Source: Bacteroidia bacterium
GTDB taxonomy: Bacteria; Bacteroidota; Bacteroidia; Flavobacteriales; Flavobacteriaceae
Length of the DNA: 64,000 bases
Assembly: GCA_030428705.1 (NCBI GenBank)
Contig: JAUIDI010000001.1
Location: 62,001-126,000, forward strand
Direction: 5' to 3'
Position 1 is the stretch's first letter. Every line of letters starts with the position of its first letter. Under the pieces are notes generated by a model. It did not search any database and had not been told where the DNA came from. It saw only the letters and a program-made list of their open reading frames with translations. This document shows positions 9,254 through 16,960 of this stretch, one piece after another. The position numbers and the translations under genes were made by a program.

Positions 9254-9312
9254 AGGAATATGGTGTAAGACCACGAAAAAATAGTATTTGGGCTGTACCA
9301 TATTCCTTTTTT
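9254..9312 (+). terminator. Long-loop terminator-like hairpin
   Basis: An 11-bp inverted repeat (9254-9264 with 9297-9307) is followed by a run of Ts. The loop is 32 nt, long for an intrinsic terminator, but it sits just after the DUF4242 gene where termination is expected. Confidence 0.5.
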
Positions 9313-9377
9313 AAACTTCCCTGACAAAAAACAAAAACCTCCCCCAACATTGTATTTAACCTTTAAAATGAAGTATC

Positions 9378-9893
9378 ATGAAAAAAGTAGATAGAAAAAA
9401 GAACAATAGCCCCTCGATTAAATTCAGTTGGGTCCTTACATTGATTCTAGTCGCTATGGGTGTCTCTTGTGACAATGATGATGAAATGGAACCGTGGGAG
9501 CTTGAAATAGCAGAATTGAAAGCCGCTGTCGAGCGCTTTGAAAACATAGAGGTGGCCAAAGCCGAAGGCTACGATGTTGATGTAACAGGCTATCGTACCG
9601 GAATGGGGCACCATTATTTAAAGGCCACGTTACTTGATGGCACCTTTGAGGTCACTAAGCCCGAAGTACTGCTCTATGCGCCAAATGATTCCGGGGGAAT
9701 GGATTTTGTAGCCGTTGAATATGCCACCCCGATTGAGGATTTGGACAATCCGCCACCGGCACCCAAAGGATTTACGGGTAACCATGATGTGTGGGAAATC
9801 AACACCGAATTTAGTTTATGGACGTTGCACGCCTGGGTAGTGATGGACAATGCTGAGGGCATTTTTGCGCCGAGGAACCCAAAGTTACCGTAG
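9378..9893 (+). CDS. Uncharacterised lipoprotein with conserved-looking His motifs
   Basis: I do not recognise this family firmly. The 171-aa product has a Lys-rich n-region, a hydrophobic stretch, and a lipobox-like VAMGVSC with Cys31, so it is probably a lipoprotein. An amphipathic helix follows (ELEIAELKAAVERFENIE), then a compact domain with GMGHHYLK near residue 80, a GNHDVWE motif, and WTLHAWVV near the end. The paired His residues and the aromatic surroundings suggest metal or small-molecule binding; this is inference only. It is monocistronic, with a strong terminator 23 bp downstream, and lies before the haloperoxidase-type operon. Confidence 0.7.
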   Translation: MKKVDRKKNNSPSIKFSWVLTLILVAMGVSCDNDDEMEPWELEIAELKAAVERFENIEVAKAEGYDVDVTGYRTGMGHHYLKATLLDGTFEVTKPEVLLYAPNDSGGMDFVAVEYATPIEDLDNPPPAPKGFTGNHDVWEINTEFSLWTLHAWVVMDNAEGIFAPRNPKLP

Positions 9894-9915
9894 AAAAAAT
9901 AGCATTCAAAAAAGG

Positions 9916-9944
9916 AAAACCGAAGCGGATTGCTTCGGTTTTTT
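9916..9944 (+). terminator. Intrinsic terminator
   Basis: A perfect stem AACCGAAGC/GCTTCGGTT (9918-9926 with 9932-9940) with a 5-nt loop and T-tail follows the unknown lipoprotein gene. Confidence 0.9.
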
Positions 9945-10078
9945 GCATTGTAGATTGGTTGGTACTTACATAAAATGCTAGGTTAAATAATTTGTTTTAG
10001 GTATTTGACTATCAATGCAGTTGATTTTCAAGAATGCATCGAAGTTTATAATACGTTCTAGGAATAAGTTGCACTGAA

Positions 10079-10151
10079 ATTAACCTCGCAATAAGGGTCT
10101 TTAGATCCTTCTTTATTCGATTAACCTTTCCATAATATCCATTAACCTTTC
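10079..10151 (+). promoter_or_regulatory. Phased direct repeats upstream of envelope operon
   Basis: The 341-bp gap 9945-10285 has no gene. It holds three copies of ATTAACCT, at 10079, 10120 and 10141; the last two extend to ATTAACCTTTC. Spacings of 41 and 21 bp keep them on one DNA face. Direct repeats with a 21-bp period are typical of LytTR or AraC-type operators. The operon start is 135 bp downstream. No confident -7 box was identified. Confidence 0.4.
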
Positions 10152-10285
10152 ATTAATCTAGGTAAGGGTCGAACAGGTCTATATTCGCCGTGTTTTCCTG
10201 TCAATTCGAAAATAGCGTTTATCGGCACAGCTTAATTCATAATGGGTCGAATGCGGCATAGACCAACTAAAAAACCAATTTATTA

Positions 10286-11302
10286 ATGAAGGGACCCTTT
10301 AAAACTAAAATTGGGAACGAACATGATCGTTCCATCCATCAAAAGAAGAATACCCTTTCATCAGGTATCGTAATCTTTATTGCACTGTTCACGATTTGTT
10401 TTGTGCAAGGGCAGACCCCTAACGATGCCCTGATGATGCCATCAAAGAACATCTGTGTGCTGCTTGGTTACGATGCAGGGCAATTTAACCGTTACTGGGA
10501 AGGGGATTATCTGAGAAAAAACGAAACCATTGCAACGGTAGACCGGAACACTATACTTCCGATGGCGGCCGTAGGGATATTCGACAATCTGAACCTATAT
10601 CTTAGTTTGCCTTATGTGAAAACGGAATCTTCCGAACCCAATGGAGGCAGGTTTGCGGGAGCAAAGGGCTTTCAAGATTTTGGCATTGCCCTAAAGTACA
10701 AAGCATTGGAAAAGCCGATCGGAAACGGACGATTGAGCCTACTCTCAACGATTGGATATACCACGCCCGCCACCAACTACTTATCGGACTATATGCCCTA
10801 TAGCCTAGGCTTTGGCGCCCCCGAATTTGCATTGCGGGGCATTGCCCAATACCAGCTTGAAAACGGTTTTTATATACGTGGGATGTTGGCCCACCTTTGG
10901 AGGGGAACCACGGAAGCGGAAAGGGATTACTATTACAATGACGGAAGTTATTACTCGGCCCTTATGGATGTTCCGAATGCATGGAATTTTGAAGGGATTA
11001 TAGGGGCCTGGTTCTTCGATACGACGTTAAAATTGGAGTTTAACTATGTCGGATTGAAATCGACCAGTGGCGACGATATCAGGGCCTACAATGCCGCACA
11101 ACCGACCAACAAGGTCAAATTTGATAGAATCGGGGCCTCATTGCAATACTATATCCCGGCGATCAAGGGGTTGGGCATCGTTGCCTATCACAGTAGGGTG
11201 GTCAACGGCCTGAACACGGCAAAATTCAGCAATACCGGCGTAGGACTCACTTTTCAGTTCCAATACCTAAAAGACAAAAACCAAGAAGAAGATGCGCAAT
11301 AG
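10286..11302 (+). CDS. Outer-membrane beta-barrel, MetA-pathway/phenol-porin-like
   Basis: The 338-aa product has a signal peptide with an unusually long basic n-region (about residues 1-25) and cleavage near VQGQ (residue 43). Alternating aromatic and polar strands follow, as in the pfam13557-type 'MetA pathway of phenol degradation' porins: NLYLSLPYVKTES, ALRGIAQYQL, FYIRGMLAHLW, and a final GVGLTFQFQY. Such proteins are thought to pass small hydrophobic or aromatic compounds. It is the first gene of a three-gene operon and overlaps the next by 11 bp. The substrate is unknown. Confidence 0.7.
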   Translation: MKGPFKTKIGNEHDRSIHQKKNTLSSGIVIFIALFTICFVQGQTPNDALMMPSKNICVLLGYDAGQFNRYWEGDYLRKNETIATVDRNTILPMAAVGIFDNLNLYLSLPYVKTESSEPNGGRFAGAKGFQDFGIALKYKALEKPIGNGRLSLLSTIGYTTPATNYLSDYMPYSLGFGAPEFALRGIAQYQLENGFYIRGMLAHLWRGTTEAERDYYYNDGSYYSALMDVPNAWNFEGIIGAWFFDTTLKLEFNYVGLKSTSGDDIRAYNAAQPTNKVKFDRIGASLQYYIPAIKGLGIVAYHSRVVNGLNTAKFSNTGVGLTFQFQYLKDKNQEEDAQ

Positions 11303-12833
11303 AAATTATAGACTCCTCCTTATCGTACTCGTGTGTATACTGGTCGTTTCCTGTGAAAAAGAAATACCCACTAAGTTGGAATTTGCGAACTATACCTATT
11401 CCGGTACCGATGAAAACGGTGGCGATTGGAATCCTATCTTGATCGATAACGGTGATGAAATCGAGGTAGACGCCCCGGAAGATGTTACTTCGGAAAACTA
11501 CCAGTCGGAACTTTCCCAATTGAAGGCATCCATCGAAAACATAAACGCCGAGCAAAAAAGGGCAATCAATTATTGGACCAATAATCCGGTGGTGCGATGG
11601 AATGAAATCACACTTGAACTTATTGCGAAATACAACCTGATTCCGGGGCCTAACGAAGATGAGTCGTATACCTTGCCCAATCCTAGTAATCCTGAAGGGC
11701 CGCCGGCATTTCCGTTTGCCCATCCGCCGTATGCTTCCCGGGCATTGGCCTACCTTTCAGTGGCACAGTTCGATGGATTGATTTCCGCATGGCATTATAA
11801 GTATTTGTACAATAGGCTCGCACCTTATCAACAAAATGGGGCCATAGCCTATGCCTACGAACCGAATGATATTCCTTCATACCCTTCCGATGGTGCGGTT
11901 TTGGCCCGGGTTTCCAAAAGTGTATTGCTGGCCATGTTCCCTTTGGAAGGCGAATACCTGCAAAAAATGGAGGATGAACATTTGGAAAGCCTTTTGTTGT
12001 CGGGAGGGAATGTTTCCAGCGATATTATGGCGGGAGTTTCCATAGGGGATCAGATTTCGGCCATCGCGTTGGCCCGGGCGGCCAACGACGGCATGAAAAA
12101 TGCTCAAACGCCCAAAGCGGTTTCCGACTCCATCAAAGCCGCGGCTTTCGAAAGGTTTGGCTGGCAATGGGACAATCTTGAGATTCCGGTGCGCCCCGTA
12201 GGTCTTACACCGTTGTTTGGAAAAGTAAGGATGTGGAATATAGAAAATGTGGAAAGCGTTAGGCCCATACCGCCGCCACAACTAGATTCACAGGAATATT
12301 TGGAAGATGTTGCCATTTTAAAGGACTATGCCGATAATGTGACCGAGGAGCGGCGTAGAATCGCCAACTTTTGGCAAGACGGCCTCGGAACCTATACCCC
12401 TCCTGGACATTGGAACCGTTTTGCCAACGAGTTTATCGTTGAAAGCAAGATGAATCCATTGCGTTCGGCCAGAACGATGGCCTATTTGAACATGGCGATT
12501 ATGGATGCGGGCATCAGTTGTTGGGATGCCAAGTACTACTACCATTATCCCAGGCCCATTCAGAATATTCCGGGATTCAAGACCATTGCGGGAACCCCCA
12601 ATTTCCCCAGTTACACCTCGGGGCACAGTGTGTTCTCGGCAGCCGGGGCCGAGGTGTTGGCCTACATTTTTCCCGAAAAGGCAAGTTTGGTACGTGGTTG
12701 GGCCGAAGAAGCCGCCATTTCAAGGGTCTATGGTGGTATTCACTGGACGTTCGATGCGACCGTCGGAACGGATCAGGGAAGGGAGGTCGCCCAATACACG
12801 ATTGATGTAGCCAAAACTGACGGAGCAGACTAA
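11292..12833 (+). CDS. PAP2 / vanadium-haloperoxidase-fold lipoprotein
   Basis: The 513-aa protein has a lipoprotein signal (VCILVVSC) and a C-terminal PAP2-superfamily active site. The full tripartite motif is present: K414-x6-R421-P422 in KYYYHYPRP, S443-G444-H445 in PSYTSGH, and S477-R478-x5-H484-x3-D488. The family contains acid phosphatases and vanadium-dependent haloperoxidases. The length and the PSYTSGH form resemble the Bacteroidota proteins often annotated as haloperoxidase, but phosphatase activity cannot be excluded. It is translationally overlapped with the porin gene upstream and lies 62 bp before the TonB receptor, suggesting processing of an imported or outer-surface compound. 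Confidence 0.8.
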   Translation: MRNRNYRLLLIVLVCILVVSCEKEIPTKLEFANYTYSGTDENGGDWNPILIDNGDEIEVDAPEDVTSENYQSELSQLKASIENINAEQKRAINYWTNNPVVRWNEITLELIAKYNLIPGPNEDESYTLPNPSNPEGPPAFPFAHPPYASRALAYLSVAQFDGLISAWHYKYLYNRLAPYQQNGAIAYAYEPNDIPSYPSDGAVLARVSKSVLLAMFPLEGEYLQKMEDEHLESLLLSGGNVSSDIMAGVSIGDQISAIALARAANDGMKNAQTPKAVSDSIKAAAFERFGWQWDNLEIPVRPVGLTPLFGKVRMWNIENVESVRPIPPPQLDSQEYLEDVAILKDYADNVTEERRRIANFWQDGLGTYTPPGHWNRFANEFIVESKMNPLRSARTMAYLNMAIMDAGISCWDAKYYYHYPRPIQNIPGFKTIAGTPNFPSYTSGHSVFSAAGAEVLAYIFPEKASLVRGWAEEAAISRVYGGIHWTFDATVGTDQGREVAQYTIDVAKTDGAD

Positions 12834-12895
12834 ACAGGTGCTAATTAATTAAACCGACCATAGGAAGCATGGTCACTCATTGTTCAATCATACAA

Positions 12896-15529
12896 ATGAA
12901 GATAAAAAACGTAACCAAAGTTGTCGTTGTATTACTCGTATTCCTCCAATCACAATTATCCGCCCAAGTATCTATATCGGGAAAAGTAATCGATGAAGAA
13001 AGCGAGGAACCCTTGGTAGGTGCCCAAGTTGTTGTGGAACCGGAAGGAGGCACGGTTACCGATAATAATGGCGTTTTCTTGTTGAAATTAAAAGAAGGAG
13101 CGTATTCGGCCATTATAAAATACCTTGGTTATGAGGACAAATCGGTGGCAATAAACACCCAAAACCCGAACCTGGGAACCATTTCGATACAGCTAAGTAG
13201 CACCACGTTGGACGAGGTAATCGTAAGTGCCTCCCCAAATAGTTACCGAAGGGATTTTAAGGGAAGTAATTTCAGGATTAATCCGATTGCCCTGAAAAAC
13301 AGCAATCCCATTAGTACCGAAGAAGTATTGCGGACCGTACCCGGCACCAATATCGTGGGCGATATGGGATTGTCGAACCGACCAAATATCAGCATACGAG
13401 GGTCATGGGGCAGACGCTCGAAAAAAGTGTTGCTCATGGAAGATGGCTCGCCATCGGCTCCTGCACCGTACATTGCACCGGGTGCCTATTATAATCCCGT
13501 GAGCGATAGAATTACGGCGATCGAAGTGTATAAGGGGGCCGATATGCTGCGGTTTGGCCCCAACAACATGTACGGGGCGATCAACTACGTTACGGCGTTA
13601 CCGCCCCAAAAACCGGAATTGCGGGTCAAATTGATCGGTGGGCAGCGTAACTATACGACCGGATTACTTTCTTATGGGGGTACATGGAACAATCTCGGGG
13701 CCTTGGTGGAAGGCGTTTATAAAAAGTTCGACGGTTTTACCAACAACTCGTCGGTCGAACTGCTCAACCTGAATGCCAAGGTCTTTGCCAAGTTGTCGAA
13801 CACCCAATCGCTGTATTTTAAGGTAAGCGGCCAATTTGAGGACAATCAGGCTTCATTGAGTTCCATTACTCCGTTTACTTTCGGCATAGACCCGGAACAA
13901 AACCCCTTGGACGCCGATCAATTTACGATGCGCCGTTATGGTATGGACATCATCCATAAATGGCTCCCCAATGCCCGTACCAGCTTTACTTCAAAACTCT
14001 ATGCCTCCGATTTTGAAAGGGATTGGTGGCGACAGACCACGGCAAAAGTAAGGGCCTCCGAGGTGCAGGCCTATGTGGGCGATGCCATTTTCAATGAAAG
14101 GTACCGTTATTTGAACGGCCTGGATTTTAGTGATGAGGATTACGTAATCGTCGGAAGGGTACAAAACGGAACGGAGAGCACCACGGACAGCCGTTGGGCC
14201 TATACCGTTTCCGGCATCAAGGAAACCATGGATATGGATTGGGATGCTTTTGGCGAAACACAACATGTAGAGGTCGGTCTCAATTTTCACCGTGAAACCT
14301 TCAAGGACCGTTTTTTACAAGCGCCTAATTCACGATGGGCAAGGCATGGCGACATCACTACGGACCTATGGTACCGCCTATGGTCCATCAACGGCTTTGT
14401 ACGGAACGAATTCAACATAAATAAATGGGGCATCACACCGATTGTTCGATTTGACCATGTGGACATGTTTCGGCAAAACCTGATCACCGCCTCCCAAAAT
14501 CCTAATTTGGGAGGAACTGGAGAAGGTCGTGAACCTAATGTTTATACACAGTTTTTGCCCGGACTGACCGTAGATTACGATTTTCCGCAAGGTGAACTTT
14601 TTGCAAGCATCTATGAAGGTATGATCGCCCCTTCGAAGGTTTTCGGCTTCTTGGTGGAACAAGATGGCGTTGTGACCAACCCGTTGGCCGGGGAGAGCAT
14701 AAATATTGACCCGGAACTAAGTTGGAATAGAGAAATAGGTTGGCGGGGCAGTTTGATGAACAATAAAATGAACGGCCAGATTACCTACTTCAACAACACC
14801 AGTAGGAATTTTTATGCGGGTGGACGTAATGAGGTGTTCGAAGAATTGGGAAAGATCAACGTACAAGGACTTGAGCTATCCTTTACTGCGGAATTGTTAC
14901 GCCGGTTGAATTTCTTTGCAAATGTCACGGTGCTCCATTCGAAGGTACTTGAAGGTAAATTGCTGGATAAAGATCTTTTTTCACAAGTCGTTCATAGTGC
15001 GGCGACGTCGGGCGAATTCATCGATAAGGTCAATGCGAATCGCGGCGCCTATGAAATATACGTTTCCGATGGCAATGGAGGGGAAACGCTTTTTACCGAT
15101 CCTACCCTGACCACTAGTGATTTTCAGAATATAACGAAAAGCGTAATCGCATTTGGCGACGGAAAAGAAGAAAATACGGAAGCGCCCTACACCCCGAACA
15201 TTAATTTAAACCTCGGATTCAATTATGATTGGAAAAAACTTTCGGGAGGCATTAGCGGGCAATACGTGGACGACCAGTTCACCGAATTCCATAATTTCAA
15301 GAATGAATCGGCCGATGGCGCCATCGGACAACTACCGTCCTATTTTACCATGGATGCCTTTCTGAACTATAGGTTTGACATGCCCAACGGTACACAGCTT
15401 AAGGTTTTTGTAAACGGAAAGAACCTTACTAACGATATCTATAGGGCATCGCGCTTGAACCGGGCCACTTCGGGGGTTTTTCCGGGCGGGTTCAGACAGA
15501 TCATTGTGGGCGCCGAAATTACGATTTAA
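12896..15529 (+). CDS. TonB-dependent receptor, FecA-like with CarboxypepD_reg domain
   Basis: From the ATG at 12896 the protein is 877 aa with a clean signal peptide ending near QLSAQ. An in-frame ATG at 12869 adds nine non-signal residues. Residues 20-105 are a carboxypeptidase-regulatory-like domain (ISGKVIDEESEEPLVGAQV). The plug follows (TTLDEVIVSAS, then SIRGSWGRRSKKVLLMEDG), then a 22-strand-type barrel. The plug resembles the Fe(III)-dicitrate receptor group. It is the last gene of the operon with the porin and the PAP2-fold lipoprotein. The ligand is unproven; an iron chelate is likely from the family. Confidence 0.85.
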   Translation: MKIKNVTKVVVVLLVFLQSQLSAQVSISGKVIDEESEEPLVGAQVVVEPEGGTVTDNNGVFLLKLKEGAYSAIIKYLGYEDKSVAINTQNPNLGTISIQLSSTTLDEVIVSASPNSYRRDFKGSNFRINPIALKNSNPISTEEVLRTVPGTNIVGDMGLSNRPNISIRGSWGRRSKKVLLMEDGSPSAPAPYIAPGAYYNPVSDRITAIEVYKGADMLRFGPNNMYGAINYVTALPPQKPELRVKLIGGQRNYTTGLLSYGGTWNNLGALVEGVYKKFDGFTNNSSVELLNLNAKVFAKLSNTQSLYFKVSGQFEDNQASLSSITPFTFGIDPEQNPLDADQFTMRRYGMDIIHKWLPNARTSFTSKLYASDFERDWWRQTTAKVRASEVQAYVGDAIFNERYRYLNGLDFSDEDYVIVGRVQNGTESTTDSRWAYTVSGIKETMDMDWDAFGETQHVEVGLNFHRETFKDRFLQAPNSRWARHGDITTDLWYRLWSINGFVRNEFNINKWGITPIVRFDHVDMFRQNLITASQNPNLGGTGEGREPNVYTQFLPGLTVDYDFPQGELFASIYEGMIAPSKVFGFLVEQDGVVTNPLAGESINIDPELSWNREIGWRGSLMNNKMNGQITYFNNTSRNFYAGGRNEVFEELGKINVQGLELSFTAELLRRLNFFANVTVLHSKVLEGKLLDKDLFSQVVHSAATSGEFIDKVNANRGAYEIYVSDGNGGETLFTDPTLTTSDFQNITKSVIAFGDGKEENTEAPYTPNINLNLGFNYDWKKLSGGISGQYVDDQFTEFHNFKNESADGAIGQLPSYFTMDAFLNYRFDMPNGTQLKVFVNGKNLTNDIYRASRLNRATSGVFPGGFRQIIVGAEITI

Positions 15530-15586
15530 GAGGACTACTTTCAAAAGTTGAAAATACCAACCAAACACAAATTTCTGGAAAAGTTC

Positions 15587-15826
15587 TTAGTAGTTTAGTT
15601 TTTTAATTTCCTTTTTGGCCGCATTTATCAATTGCTTTAATGCCTTTTCCTTTTCGGGACAAACATTTTGGCGTAAATCGAATTGGGCGGCATTAATGAG
15701 TCTTTTGCAATAGTCGATCTGCATTTCTATTGGCAATCCGCAAATGGCGTTTTCGAACAGGGAATCCAGTTCGGAAAGCGAACATTGTGGCTGTTTGTAA
15801 AATAACGATAGTAATTTTCTAGGCAT
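15587..15826 (-). CDS. Small hypothetical protein with three cysteines
   Basis: This 79-aa reading frame starts with ATG and encodes a largely helical, Lys-rich protein with Cys15, Cys29, Cys40 and Cys56 spread across it. It lies convergent to the TonB receptor gene, 57 bp after its stop. I recognise no family. Codon use looks like that of the neighbours and there is no coding gene on the opposite strand, so it is plausible but not certain. Confidence 0.45.
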   Translation of the reverse strand: MPRKLLSLFYKQPQCSLSELDSLFENAICGLPIEMQIDYCKRLINAAQFDLRQNVCPEKEKALKQLINAAKKEIKKLNY

Positions 15827-16078
15827 TTCGGTCGATTGGTTTTTTTGACTCGATCAAGTTCCATTGGGTTGGTTGTAAAATAATCCTCAGAACTCATTAT
15901 TTGAATAGCTAAAAAAAGGCCACAAAAATTAAGCCATTATAACTAAAAGATGTTATAAATTTTACAGGTGTTTAGAAAGTGAAGCGTTCGCCGAAAACGT
16001 AGTTGCCAGCTTCTTAGAACACCTTTGGAATTATGGTTAATAACCCTGCAAAAACCGCTTTACTTTTAATTTCGTAGG

Positions 16079-16086
16079 TATTTTTG
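16079..16086 (+). promoter_or_regulatory. -7 box before histidine-rich protein gene
   Basis: TATTTTTG matches the TAnnTTTG consensus and ends 37 bp before the GTG at 16124. The rest of the 297-bp gap (15827-16123) shows no gene or strong hairpin. Confidence 0.5.
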
Positions 16087-16123
16087 GAATAGCTATCTTT
16101 TGGTATTCTTCTGAACAATATAT

Positions 16124-16624
16124 GTGAGGGCCAACTATTTTATAAAGACACTTTTGTTTCGCAGCCTGATGATTGCTATCTCCTCGTTGTATCTGCTTGC
16201 CCCATTAAAAACTCAGATATATGACCTGCTACACGGCTTTTCACATAGTCTTTCACTTGAGGACCATCATGGACAACCACATCATGACGATGACCATACC
16301 CATAATGAAGACCACGACCATGGCTTTCTATCGCCACATTCCGCTACTGAAAAACACCACCATGGCGAAGAAGGGCATAACGATGACCATACCCATGAAC
16401 TGCTTTCCTTTTTAAGTTCGGTATTCGATACCGATAACGGTCAAGATAATGATGAAAAATACCTCTTTGCTTCCGAGTATGATAAGCATATATTACCCCA
16501 TAAATCTGAAGGACAAACGTCATTTTTCATTATCGAAGAGTCCAAGATCTGGTCTTATACTGAAAAAGTATATGGGTATTGCTTGGAAATTAAAGCTCCT
16601 CCTCCGAAAGTTGTGCTGACATAA
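16124..16624 (+). CDS. Histidine-rich exported/anchored protein (metal binding)
   Basis: The frame starts at GTG 16124; ATG 16169 is the first in-frame ATG but would cut into the hydrophobic segment. Residues 10-26 are one membrane or signal segment. Residues 37-91 carry 17 His residues mixed with Asp and Glu (HHDDDHTH, HDH, KHHHGEEGH), a typical zinc, nickel or cobalt chelating loop. The C-terminal third has no recognised domain and ends in a PPPK-rich tail. It lies upstream of a TonB receptor whose plug is also His-rich, so a role in capturing or sensing a divalent metal at the envelope is likely. The metal identity is not known. Confidence 0.7.
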   Translation: MRANYFIKTLLFRSLMIAISSLYLLAPLKTQIYDLLHGFSHSLSLEDHHGQPHHDDDHTHNEDHDHGFLSPHSATEKHHHGEEGHNDDHTHELLSFLSSVFDTDNGQDNDEKYLFASEYDKHILPHKSEGQTSFFIIEESKIWSYTEKVYGYCLEIKAPPPKVVLT

Positions 16625-16888
16625 GGTATATCAATCTCATTATTTGACGTATTTGATGCATACGTAAACTCGGTGTGCGAATACGTTAAATAATCAGTGC
16701 ACTTTTTTGTCCTGATTTTTTATTTGGATAGATGAGGTATTGCTATGCCTTATTTCCTCACGATATATTTCAAAAGGATATTTCCTTTTCGAAAAGCAAT
16801 TATCAATTCATAAAGTTTTAATGGATGGAACCGACATGCTCAAAATAATCCTTGGGAATCTAATGGAGTGATTGTTTTGAACATCAAA

Positions 16889-16938
16889 CCTGCCTACCGG
16901 TAGGCAGGGGTTGCATGTAACTCCCGATAGCGATCGGG
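16889..16938. repeat. Two adjacent palindromes (REP-like)
   Basis: In the 336-bp gap 16625-16960, cctgcctaccggtaggcagg (16889-16908) is a perfect 20-bp palindrome. It is followed by cccgat-agcg-atcggg (16923-16938), ending 22 bp before the TonB receptor start. Similar short palindromes occur as dispersed elements in flavobacterial genomes (recalled, not checked). Transcription into the receptor gene would pass through both hairpins. Nothing else is recognisable in the gap. Confidence 0.6.
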
Positions 16939-16960
16939 ATAAAAACAAATAGATATAAAC

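Noticed and set aside
12911-12924. GTAACcaaaGTTGT, similar to the regulon palindrome
   Set aside because: It lies within the signal-peptide coding region of the FecA-like receptor, has two half-site differences and no -7 box at the standard distance.
16625-16888. Possible riboswitch upstream of the metal-type receptor
   Set aside because: The gap has palindromes only near the gene; no conserved aptamer pattern is recognisable.
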